A stretch of 7,299 nt of DNA from Verrucomicrobiota bacterium (GTDB taxonomy: Bacteria > Verrucomicrobiota > Verrucomicrobiia > Opitutales > Seribacteraceae), in assembly GCA_030830145.1 (NCBI GenBank), contig JAURNO010000024.1:1-7299 (forward strand), given 5' to 3'. A program made the position numbers and the translations under genes. Below, in pieces: positions 1 through 6,171 of this stretch. The stretch's first letter is position 1. Each line of letters starts with the position of its first letter. A model generated the notes under the pieces. It worked only from the letters and a program-made list of their open reading frames with translations. It was not told the DNA's origin and did not search any database.

Positions 1-433
1 AGGCGGCACGGCTCCCACTAATAATCTGTCCAAACGCATTGGGCTGACGAAGGACCTACACCAATTAAGCCATTCCGCGGCCAAAGGAAAAGAAGGCTTC
101 AAGGACTGGGGCATCTGGGATCAATTCGTGGCCAAGCAATTGGCTTACTTCATTAAGCGCCTCAAGGAAACCCCCGAAGGCGATGGCAGTCTGCTTGATC
201 GCACTCTCATCTTTCAGGGGGCGGCGACCTCAAGGGTTCATGACAATACGAATTTCCCGATCATCATGGCCGGTGGAAAGCAAATGGGGCACAAGGCAGG
301 CCAATTCATCACCTACGATGAGAAGAAGAACGCTTTGTCTAACCTGTTTGCCCGAATTGGGAATGCAATGGATGTCCCCCTGGAAAGTTTCGGGGACAGT
401 AGCGGAATCCCGATGACCGAGTTGTTCGGCTGA
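1..433 (+). CDS. DUF1552-type protein, C-terminal part (gene starts before the window)
   Basis: Only the last 143 codons are visible; the frame is open from base 2 and ends in TGA at 431-433. The fragment begins GGTAPTNNLSKRIGL and carries a HQLSHS motif at bases 59-76, a variant of the HxxSHH signature of the DUF1552 family (PF07586), with Ser where the last His is usual. After it come the family-typical stretches DQFVAKQLAYFIKRL (helix), LLDRTLIFQGAATS and FPIIMAGG, and a C-terminal NALSNLFARIGNAMDV. DUF1552 proteins are exported proteins of unknown function, expanded in Planctomycetota and Verrucomicrobiota and often paired with DUF1592/DUF1588 cytochrome-like partners; any partner would lie to the left of the window. 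In-frame GTG at 128 is internal, not a start, because conserved family sequence continues upstream of it. Family assignment is by recognition of motifs and is fairly sure; the molecular role is unknown. Confidence 0.85.
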   Translation, partial: GGTAPTNNLSKRIGLTKDLHQLSHSAAKGKEGFKDWGIWDQFVAKQLAYFIKRLKETPEGDGSLLDRTLIFQGAATSRVHDNTNFPIIMAGGKQMGHKAGQFITYDEKKNALSNLFARIGNAMDVPLESFGDSSGIPMTELFG

Positions 434-440
434 TCAAAAC

Positions 441-466
441 AAACCTGCCCGAACAAGGAGGTTTTA
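441..466. terminator. Weak hairpin between convergent genes, possible bidirectional terminator
   Basis: Between the stop codons of the two convergent genes, AAACCT at 441-446 pairs with AGGTTT at 459-464 (6 bp, 12-base loop). It is followed by a short T run on each strand (TTTT at 462-465 on plus; GTTTT on minus). The stem is AT-rich and short, so this is only a candidate. The rest of 434-511 shows no ORF; AAGGAGG at 455-461 looks like a ribosome binding site but no start codon with an open frame follows. Confidence 0.25.
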
Positions 467-511
467 AAATCAGGCAAAAGGTAGGGTGAGTTTTGGGGAA
501 GCCTGCTGGAC

Positions 512-1795
512 CTACTTGACTTGTAACTCGCTTAGCTTGAGCTCGAGGGAATGAACGGCTTCACCGTCGATGCTTATTACCGTGTACTTGAATGTCGGAT
601 CCTTGACCGTGAGGTCGAAGTCGACCCGACCGAAGGACTGCTTTTCGTTGTAGCCGAATAGGGAGTGCTTGATCAATCCGTGGACATGCTGGTTGGTCAA
701 CCTGGAGGACTGGCACTCGTAGAGGGGATACATCCCTTCGATTCCAGTATCGATCTTGTAGGCGTCCGAGCGGTGACGGTCGGCGGACAGGATGACGACC
801 CCGGGAATTTTTTCCTTGGCGATAAAATTAAATATCTTTTGGCGTTCGCCATCGAACCCATCCCAAGTGTCCTTGGAACCGGGCTTCACTTTCGGTGTCA
901 CGGGAACGTTGGTGCAGAATATGGTGAAAATTGCGGGTTCCTTGAGGGTCTTTTTGAGCCACTTCATCTGGGCAGGCCCAAGCATGGATGGGTTCTTCCC
1001 CTTGGGGGACTCGCGGTAGTAGCGCCCGTCGATAAGGACGAAGTGCACCTTACCGATCCAGAAATCGAACCAACAACCGGGTTGTTTTTCGCCACCGCCG
1101 TAGTAGGGGTTGTCCCAGTTGTCCTTGAAGATTTCCCATACCTCCCGCTTCCAACTGGGTTCCTCGATCGCGGGGCCGCCCCAACCGTCGTTGGTGGTGA
1201 AGTCGTGGTCGTCCCAGATCGCGTAAATCGGGACCTTCTTGGCCAGTTTTGACCATTCGGGCTGGCTCTGGCGGCGGTAGTAGTGAAAAAGCTGCATCTC
1301 CGGAGTCTTTGGGTCGTCGATGTAGACATTGTCTCCAAGCAGAAGAAGGGCCCGCGGATCGATCGCTCCGATGGTGTCCCACATCCGCTCGTGCGGAGGT
1401 ACGTAGCCGGCCCCTCCGCCGAATGCGATGGTGAACTTGTCCGACGCAGCGTCCTTTTTCAGGGCAGTGTCGGGCAGGGTGCGTTCCCAGGGCCAAGTCT
1501 TGGCATCGAACTTCCAGGCGTTCGGTTTGTCAAGGGCCAGATCGATGAGCATTTGCGTTTGCTCGGGGTTGACCTTGTCGTCCTTGTACTTGTTCAAATA
1601 GGCAATGGCCTCCTTCTTTTTCCCCTGGAGGATGAGCTTGAGGCCGTGCGGGTGGATGCGCTTGGACTGTCCACCTTTCTCGGGTTTCTCGTTGTTGACT
1701 CTCAGGTTGGAGGTTTGGGCGAAAAGTTGCGGGTCGATCGCAGGAAAGGCAAGCATGGCGAGGAATAGAAAAAGGGCTGTTCGGGGCATATTCAT
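512..1795 (-). CDS. Exported PhoD-like metallophosphoesterase (alkaline phosphatase D family)
   Basis: A 427-residue protein with a signal peptide (hydrophobic residues 7-20, probable cleavage near LFAQ at 24-27). It then has a helical stretch at about 45-95 and a calcineurin-like metallophosphoesterase core from about 120 to 410. Metal-site motifs are visible in the PhoD order: GDNVYID at 154-160, WDDHDF at 194-199 followed by TND, and LSADRHRSD at 336-344. PhoD-family enzymes hydrolyse phosphomonoesters or phosphodiesters outside the cytoplasm with a di-metal centre; the substrate cannot be read here. The start ATG overlaps the stop of the upstream hydrolase gene (ATGA, 1792-1795). No ribosome binding site is evident before it, which fits translational coupling; a second ATG lies two codons in (1787-1789). 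The helical N-terminal segment is not part of the core fold and might be a short TPR-like or linker region. No truncation is seen. Family call is firm. Confidence 0.9.
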   Translation of the reverse strand: MNMPRTALFLFLAMLAFPAIDPQLFAQTSNLRVNNEKPEKGGQSKRIHPHGLKLILQGKKKEAIAYLNKYKDDKVNPEQTQMLIDLALDKPNAWKFDAKTWPWERTLPDTALKKDAASDKFTIAFGGGAGYVPPHERMWDTIGAIDPRALLLLGDNVYIDDPKTPEMQLFHYYRRQSQPEWSKLAKKVPIYAIWDDHDFTTNDGWGGPAIEEPSWKREVWEIFKDNWDNPYYGGGEKQPGCWFDFWIGKVHFVLIDGRYYRESPKGKNPSMLGPAQMKWLKKTLKEPAIFTIFCTNVPVTPKVKPGSKDTWDGFDGERQKIFNFIAKEKIPGVVILSADRHRSDAYKIDTGIEGMYPLYECQSSRLTNQHVHGLIKHSLFGYNEKQSFGRVDFDLTVKDPTFKYTVISIDGEAVHSLELKLSELQVK

Positions 1796-2661
1796 TTATT
1801 GGAATGTATTTGTTTTTGCAGCCAAGATCGAGCTCTTTTGCGGGTTTCGCTGTCGCGATGAGCCCATAGGTCGGTGTGGGGATGGATGACCAGGCCCTCT
1901 GGGATTTTGAAGATTTTCTCCACGGGGACGGGAAGAAAGGTGAAGTCGCCGAGCTTGGGATGTTCCCTGAGATAATCGTTGGCCTTTCCGCACACAAGGG
2001 TAGGGCGCCCTTTGAGGCGGGCTAGGCGCTGGAGTGCGGATGCACGGTCACTTTCAGGGTAGCCCCATTTTTTGTGCCCGTCAAAATGGTCATGCGCGAT
2101 CATTCCCTTCCAAAAGGCGGCGATATCGTCATCCGCCAGACCGATGTATCCGCAGGCGATGGCTCCGCGGGAAAATCCACAGATAAAAAGGTTGTCCGGA
2201 TTTCCCCCGAATTCCTTGCAGATGCGGGGTAGGTTGACCTTGCAATAATCGATGGTGGCTTGACGGTCACCCCACCAAGTCACGGCGTTCTCTTTTTTTC
2301 CTTTTAGAATATAGGGCATGGATACCCAAATGAATTTCTTTCCCCCGCTTAAGCCATAGCCCAAGTTGGCACCCTTGACCTCACCGGTTGATCCGCAAGC
2401 GGGGAACTTATTTCCGGTGTACTCGACAAGAACGGGGTAAGTTTTTCCCTTTTGCCAATCGGTCGGGAGGTAGAGTGAATGATACACTTGAGTTCCCTTG
2501 AACTCGGGGGCGACTTGCCTGACCCGCTTGCCGGGGGCAGGAGCCTCGTTTGTCATTTGTGGCGTGACCAAATCTTCCGTTGGTGTTGGTTCTGCTAGTG
2601 AATCATCGCGTCCGCTCCACAGCAAAGCGAAGTAAAAAAGGAGGCGGGTAAAATGATTCAT
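1792..2661 (-). CDS. Exported alpha/beta hydrolase (esterase-like)
   Basis: A 289-residue protein beginning MNHFTRLLFYFALLW, a signal peptide with likely cleavage near residue 24 (SLA-EP). The mature part opens with YHSLYLPTDW (60-69) and YPVLVEYTGN (75-84), the first strands of a poly-hydroxybutyrate depolymerase or feruloyl-esterase-like alpha/beta hydrolase. The nucleophile elbow is GFSRG at 162-166, with Ser164 as probable nucleophile. Likely partners are an acid near LVCGKANDY (Asp229) and a His near the C terminus (His268 in WAHRD, or His262); these two are inferred from position. The enzyme should hydrolyse an ester in the periplasm or outside the cell; the substrate is unknown. Its last bases overlap the phosphoesterase start by 4 nt, so the two are probably co-translated. 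The start ATG has only a weak AGGA about 12 bases upstream. A hairpin lies 22-44 bases upstream of the start. Confidence 0.82.
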   Translation of the reverse strand: MNHFTRLLFYFALLWSGRDDSLAEPTPTEDLVTPQMTNEAPAPGKRVRQVAPEFKGTQVYHSLYLPTDWQKGKTYPVLVEYTGNKFPACGSTGEVKGANLGYGLSGGKKFIWVSMPYILKGKKENAVTWWGDRQATIDYCKVNLPRICKEFGGNPDNLFICGFSRGAIACGYIGLADDDIAAFWKGMIAHDHFDGHKKWGYPESDRASALQRLARLKGRPTLVCGKANDYLREHPKLGDFTFLPVPVEKIFKIPEGLVIHPHTDLWAHRDSETRKRARSWLQKQIHSNK

Positions 2662-2683
2662 GAAGTACCATCCTAGGCAGACT

Positions 2684-2705
2684 GAATCGCTGGTCGATGC
2701 GATTC
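2684..2705. promoter_or_regulatory. Perfect 7-bp inverted repeat upstream of the hydrolase gene
   Basis: GAATCGC (2684-2690) and GCGATTC (2699-2705) form a perfect inverted repeat with an 8-base spacer, lying 22-44 bases before the hydrolase ATG in the 89-base gap after the anti-sigma gene. It could be an operator for a dimeric regulator or an RNA hairpin in the leader of the hydrolase/phosphoesterase pair. No poly-T tract follows on either strand, so it is not a simple terminator. Function is unproven. Confidence 0.35.
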
Positions 2706-2725
2706 GTGGAAAGGATCAAAGATTT

Positions 2726-2744
2726 CCGAACCTGAGAAGGTTGG
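2726..2744 (-). terminator. Hairpin just after the anti-sigma stop codon, terminator-like
   Basis: Read on the minus strand, CCAACCT pairs with AGGTTCGG around a 4-base loop, with one bulged base, starting 6 bases after the TGA of the anti-sigma gene. The sequence that follows is AAATCTTTGA rather than a run of T, so termination would be weak or factor-assisted. It may mark the end of the sigma/anti-sigma unit. Confidence 0.3.
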
Positions 2745-2750
2745 CAAAAA

Positions 2751-3680
2751 TCAGGATTTTGCCAAGGCCACTACGACTTCCTGCTTCGACTTAACGACCC
2801 CACCTGGTTGCTCGAGGGTAATCACGAATGCCGCCGGTTTCGTGACTTGCAAAGCATTGCGAATAGGTATGATCGATTTGCCATCCTTTTGGGTGATGTC
2901 AAACACGCCTCCATCCACGGGTAGTTCATCGCGCTCAGGATCCACAATCCATAGTTGGTATTGGTTCTTGGTCGGATCATTTACCGCAAGGTTCTCAAGT
3001 GACATATAGCCTTCCTGCTTTTCATCATTCCATATCACTTCTCCGCTGAGACCTTTGTATGGATCGCTTGCTGATGCAAATTCGAGTCTCTGGGTATCCG
3101 ATTCGTCCTGGATAAGAGATTCAAATTTTTGCAGCAGAGGAAGTTTTTCGGTTAATTTTGCGATCTGGGTATTCAAAGCATCTGTTTTTCCTGACTCAGT
3201 TGCTAATTCACCATTCAATTTTTCATTAAGTTTGGCCAACTCTAGTTGGGCAGATTCCAAATCAGTAATGGTCTTTGCCATATCTGAAAGTTCTGCCTTC
3301 GCCTGAGCCAATTCAGCTGAACCATTTTGGACATCATCTCCAGTTGGCAGATTGAAGAAAACCAGCAGGCATGCGGCCGCAGCCCAACCAAGCCAGGGAA
3401 TGATTGAGATGATGTTTGTGGATGAAGGTTTGGATACGCTCTTGTTAGTAAAAGCAGGGATGGTGTCGTTGAGCCGGGTCACGAGAGAAGACGAGAGGGG
3501 GCATGGCTCGGAATTCCGAAGTTCCAGTTCCGCGCCAATCCAATCGAATTCACCTGAGTTTGCAGATTGGTGCTTGGGAGCAAGTTCTTTCCACTCCTTG
3601 ACTTCATCAATAGACAAATCGCCAAGTACCCGGCCGGCATCCAGTTCTTCGAAACGGTCGTAGGTTCCTGTTGCACTCAT
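2751..3680 (-). CDS. RskA-like transmembrane anti-sigma factor with long coiled coil
   Basis: A 309-residue single-pass membrane protein. Residues about 5-55 form a small cytoplasmic domain with the sequence style of class I anti-sigma domains (ELDAGRVLGDLSIDEVKEW). There is no HxxxCxxC motif, so it is not a zinc-binding ZAS type. A transmembrane segment lies at about 89-110 (IISIIPWLGWAAAACLLVFF). Residues about 120-192 are a heptad-like coiled coil, much longer than the linker in classical RskA. Residues about 205-309 match the RskA C-terminal domain (PF10099): YQLWIVDPERDELPVDGG at 241-258 and AFVITLEQPGGV at 284-295. The family binds its cognate ECF sigma factor at the membrane and releases it after regulated proteolysis of the anti-sigma. 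Here the gene overlaps the sigma gene by ATGA (3677-3680) and has a good ribosome binding site inside that gene, so the two are almost certainly partners. Confidence 0.88.
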   Translation of the reverse strand: MSATGTYDRFEELDAGRVLGDLSIDEVKEWKELAPKHQSANSGEFDWIGAELELRNSEPCPLSSSLVTRLNDTIPAFTNKSVSKPSSTNIISIIPWLGWAAAACLLVFFNLPTGDDVQNGSAELAQAKAELSDMAKTITDLESAQLELAKLNEKLNGELATESGKTDALNTQIAKLTEKLPLLQKFESLIQDESDTQRLEFASASDPYKGLSGEVIWNDEKQEGYMSLENLAVNDPTKNQYQLWIVDPERDELPVDGGVFDITQKDGKSIIPIRNALQVTKPAAFVITLEQPGGVVKSKQEVVVALAKS

Positions 3681-4315
3681 CGTTTGGAAGCCTCCTCCGG
3701 GGTGAAGTCTTTCAAGAATTTTCGGGCATCGATCAATCCACGCCTTAACTTGGTCTTAATGGTGCCCAAAGGTAAACCGGTTTCCTGGACGATCTCCTCA
3801 TGAGTCATCCCCTTCACGAAATGCAGGGTAAAAAGTTCTCTCGTTTTCTTCGGTAATTGTTCGAGGGCATTCCACAGAAGTTCCCGGTCCAGGTTGATTC
3901 CGGCAAGCGGGGTAGCCGCGGAAGCTTCGGGAATACTTTCCAAATCCGTCAAGAGAGGTAATCTGTTTTGCTTACGCTGCCAGTCTATCGAGCGACGCCG
4001 AGCGATTAATCCGATGAAAGTTGATTCGCGAGCCACGCTTGGCTTGTAGGATCCCGCTTTTTGCCACACTTCAGTGAATATTTCCTGACATGTTTCCTCT
4101 GCATCGTTGCGCTCGCTTATCCGGCGGCAAACTATGCTCCAGACAAGAGGACCGTACTGATCAATACATTTTTTCATTGCTTGACCATCACCTTTTGCAA
4201 CAAGAGGCAGCAATCCATCCTCGTTGTTGGCTTGGAGACCCTCGGATGGGACGATTCCGAGCGCGAAGCGGAAGGAATCGATGTTCGAAAAGAGGATGAA
4301 GTTACGCAAATGCAT
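3677..4315 (-). CDS. ECF-family RNA polymerase sigma factor
   Basis: A 212-residue protein from the ATG at 4315. Region sigma-2 lies at about residues 48-116: the 2.1/2.2 helices around AEETCQEIFTEVWQKAGSY, then FIGLIARRRSIDWQRK as the 2.3/2.4 promoter-melting and -10 recognition segment. Region sigma-4 lies at about 146-200: LEQLPKKTRELFTLHFVKG followed by the helix-turn-helix MTHEEIVQETGLPLGTIKTKLRRGL that reads the -35 element. The layout, and IARRRSID in particular, resembles SigK-type ECF factors that pair with RskA anti-sigmas. The start is uncertain: ATG 4315 has no evident ribosome binding site and gives a roughly 35-residue leader (MHLRNFILFSNIDSF...) longer than usual for ECF factors. 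A TTG at 4333 is possible but less attractive. The 4-base overlap with the anti-sigma gene gives near-certain co-expression. The gene lies 74 bases after the three-domain FAS1 gene, on the same strand. Confidence 0.9.
   Translation of the reverse strand: MHLRNFILFSNIDSFRFALGIVPSEGLQANNEDGLLPLVAKGDGQAMKKCIDQYGPLVWSIVCRRISERNDAEETCQEIFTEVWQKAGSYKPSVARESTFIGLIARRRSIDWQRKQNRLPLLTDLESIPEASAATPLAGINLDRELLWNALEQLPKKTRELFTLHFVKGMTHEEIVQETGLPLGTIKTKLRRGLIDARKFLKDFTPEEASKR
3691..3698 (-). promoter_or_regulatory. Ribosome binding site of the anti-sigma gene
   Basis: The minus strand reads GGAGGAGG here, followed by a 10-base spacer to the ATG at 3680-3678. It lies inside the end of the sigma-factor coding sequence. 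It is the clearest Shine-Dalgarno sequence in the window that precedes a real gene, and it supports the overlapping start of the anti-sigma gene. Confidence 0.6.
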
Positions 4316-4389
4316 GAATAGGAGAATGGACAAATAAAACGAAAGAAGCCGAAGGCATCAACGATAATAGATTGGATTACTTGCATGGT
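4316..4389 (-). promoter_or_regulatory. 74-base leader of the sigma/anti-sigma pair
   Basis: This gap separates the stop of the three-domain FAS1 gene from the sigma ATG. The minus strand contains TATTAT (one mismatch to the -10 consensus), with TGAACC 17 bases upstream, a poor -35 match that overlaps the FAS1 stop. TGAAC resembles an ECF-type -35 box, but no CGT-type -10 box lies at the usual 15-17 base distance. No terminator hairpin is obvious, so read-through from the FAS1 gene into the sigma gene is possible. Confidence 0.25.
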
Positions 4390-6081
4390 TCATCGACCGA
4401 ATCGAGCACGTTCCGGGAGTTGCATAAGGTATGAATCCACAATACGGTCCTCGCGTTGTTCGAGCTCGCGCAAAAGGTCGCGGAAAGCATTGCGCGATTT
4501 CCACGCTTCGGCGGCAAGTTGGGCAACGGGCTGATCGTCAAAGATTACGCCTCTTATTTTGTTACTTTGTGAAGAACTGATGAATTTTGAGTATTTGGTA
4601 AGGAATTCATTGCCCCTGCGTATGTAATTGCGCCAACTGGCTTCATAGTCTCCCTTGTTATAAAGATCGGAACTTTCTTTCAGGGTTTTTTGAACGAAAA
4701 GGATGGCGTCGACTGTGGTAATATCCTTCTCGGGAAGCTCCATGGGGTCTTTGATTACGGAACCGATTGCATTCACCAATCCGTTGAAGGCTTCCGTATC
4801 GGATTCGATGATCCGAATGCCGCTAATTTTGGATTTGCCCTCATCCTGCGTGAGATAAATCGGAGCTCCGTGAATTGTTCTTAATTTGTTGTAAGGCTTG
4901 GGGTTTTCGCTTACGTGCTTTCCTACGATCACATGCCGAGCCAACACTCCGTAAAGATCCTCTGCACCGGTCGTGTCGTGGTTTTTAATTATGGTTTTGT
5001 AAGGTTCTTTTTCCCAAGCTTCGTTGACCGGTGCAAAAATAGTGTAGGTGGTTCTGGACGAAGCCAAAGGAAGATCAAGACCAGTCTCTTGGAGCAATCG
5101 GGTCAAAGTGCTGAAGCGTTTTTGATTCTTGATCAGCTCGAGTAAGCTTTTCTCGGCAGGTAAAATGACATCGTCAATGACATGAATGATCCCATTTGCG
5201 CAGGGGATATCCGTCTCGATGATTTTCGCCCCGTCTATGGTGGCATTTTTGCCGTGGGTTTTGTAGTTGAGTTGCTGGCCGAAAGCGCTGAACGGCGTTA
5301 CGTCGGAGACGCCAAGGCTACGGCGGTCACCCGATGATTTTCCGTAAGCATAGACTTGCTCTGTGATATGGTGCTTGATGATATCTTCGAGTCGTTCGTC
5401 GTTTTCAGGGAGGAATAAAGATTCCAAGGTCTTTGCAGGAAGTTTTTTGAAGGCTTCGTCCGTAGGAGCAAAGGTCGTGTACAGACCATGCATGTTTTGA
5501 AAAAGTTTGCCCTGACGGCTGGCTGTGATCGCCTTGGTGAAAATCGTAAACCTACCGTCTTTTTGGAGGCGTTGAAATAGGGCGTCCGTCGTAGGGGTGA
5601 GAACCGTGTCGATTAAATAAATGACTCCGTTTGAACAGGGAATGACTTCTCCGTTAAAGCGAGCCTCTCCAATTGTTCGTTTTTTGTAGTTCACTGAAAC
5701 AAACTGACGGGTGGTCATCCGGAGGATGGAATATTTCTCGATAAAGATGGGGACCTCTGAAATCTCCTTCACATGGAACCCAAAGACTTCTTCCAAGCGG
5801 TCGTCGTTTCGTGGATCAAGCAATGTTTCGACAGTCCCCTTGGGCAACTTTCTAAAAGCAGCGTCAGTGGGGGCAAATACGGTGTAACTTGAGCTGGTGC
5901 TCTCGGAAAGAGTGGATCCAATGCCAGTTTTTTCGAGCAATTGGAGAAAGTTTGATAACTCCGGCATTTCTCTCACTGTGCGGCCAATGGTTTTTGCCTC
6001 GGCAGGGTTGGCCGCTTGGAGGATTGATGTGGAAACCGAAAGAAAGGCGAATAAGAAAAAGTAACGAGCAAAGAGTTTCAT
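4390..6081 (-). CDS. Exported protein with three fasciclin (FAS1) domains and a helical C-terminal domain
   Basis: A 563-residue protein from ATG 6081 (MKLFARYFFLFAFLSVSTS, a signal peptide cleaved near LQA-AN). A TTG five codons earlier is an unlikely start. Three FAS1 domains follow at about 30-165, 172-310 and 315-447. Each has the H1 motif (YTVFAPTDAAF at 66-76, [10 protein letters not shown] at 203-212, YTIFAPVNEAW at 346-356). The H2 motif is clear in the first two ([22 protein letters not shown]) and decayed in the third (NGLVNAIGSVI). FAS1 domains mediate adhesion or ligand binding outside the cell. Residues about 450-563 are helical and not FAS1; they resemble the tail of the neighbouring FAS1 protein. 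The only two cysteines (149 and 294) sit at the same place in domains 1 and 2. No Shine-Dalgarno precedes the ATG; the minus strand reads TCCTCCTTTCC there instead. The gene follows a terminator and lies 74 bases before the ECF sigma gene. Confidence 0.88.
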   Translation of the reverse strand: MKLFARYFFLFAFLSVSTSILQAANPAEAKTIGRTVREMPELSNFLQLLEKTGIGSTLSESTSSSYTVFAPTDAAFRKLPKGTVETLLDPRNDDRLEEVFGFHVKEISEVPIFIEKYSILRMTTRQFVSVNYKKRTIGEARFNGEVIPCSNGVIYLIDTVLTPTTDALFQRLQKDGRFTIFTKAITASRQGKLFQNMHGLYTTFAPTDEAFKKLPAKTLESLFLPENDERLEDIIKHHITEQVYAYGKSSGDRRSLGVSDVTPFSAFGQQLNYKTHGKNATIDGAKIIETDIPCANGIIHVIDDVILPAEKSLLELIKNQKRFSTLTRLLQETGLDLPLASSRTTYTIFAPVNEAWEKEPYKTIIKNHDTTGAEDLYGVLARHVIVGKHVSENPKPYNKLRTIHGAPIYLTQDEGKSKISGIRIIESDTEAFNGLVNAIGSVIKDPMELPEKDITTVDAILFVQKTLKESSDLYNKGDYEASWRNYIRRGNEFLTKYSKFISSSQSNKIRGVIFDDQPVAQLAAEAWKSRNAFRDLLRELEQREDRIVDSYLMQLPERARFGR

Positions 6082-6110
6082 GGAAAGGAGGATCAAGTGA
6101 CGAATGATGT

Positions 6111-6116
6111 ATTATA
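6111..6116 (-). promoter_or_regulatory. Perfect -10 hexamer fused to the upstream terminator's T tract
   Basis: The minus strand reads TTTTTTATAATAC directly after the terminator stem, giving an exact TATAAT. A start point about 7 bases downstream would leave a leader of roughly 23 bases before the ATG at 6081. At 17-base spacing the -35 position falls inside the hairpin (CCGCAA) and does not match TTGACA, so the promoter call rests on the -10 alone plus the need for one between terminator and gene. Confidence 0.4.
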
Positions 6117-6150
6117 AAAAACGCGGGCTCCCTTTGCGGAAGCCCGCGTT
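6115..6150 (-). terminator. Strong rho-independent terminator of the single-FAS1 gene
   Basis: AACGCGGGCT (6120-6129) and AGCCCGCGTT (6141-6150) are perfect 10-bp inverted complements around an 11-base loop. On the minus strand the stem is followed by TTTTTT (about 6120-6115). It lies 21 bases after the TAA of the 248-residue FAS1 gene and in the correct orientation for it. On the plus strand no T run follows, so it acts in the minus direction. Confidence 0.9.
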
Positions 6151-6171
6151 ACCCTATCGGAACAGACTAAA

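Noticed and set aside
455..461. AAGGAGG on the plus strand after the DUF1552 gene, as a ribosome binding site of a small gene
   Set aside because: No start codon with an open frame of useful length follows before the convergent gene.
665..1252. 195-codon plus-strand open frame opposite the phosphoesterase gene
   Set aside because: It is fully antisense to a gene with clear PhoD motifs in a G+C-rich stretch, and its translation shows no recognisable domain; it is a shadow frame.
1283..1768. 161-codon plus-strand open frame opposite the phosphoesterase N terminus
   Set aside because: Antisense shadow of the signal-peptide and N-terminal region of a well-supported gene; no domain and no ribosome binding site.
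3352..3663. 103-codon plus-strand open frame opposite the anti-sigma N terminus
   Set aside because: Antisense to a well-supported anti-sigma gene; Ser-rich low-information translation typical of a shadow frame.
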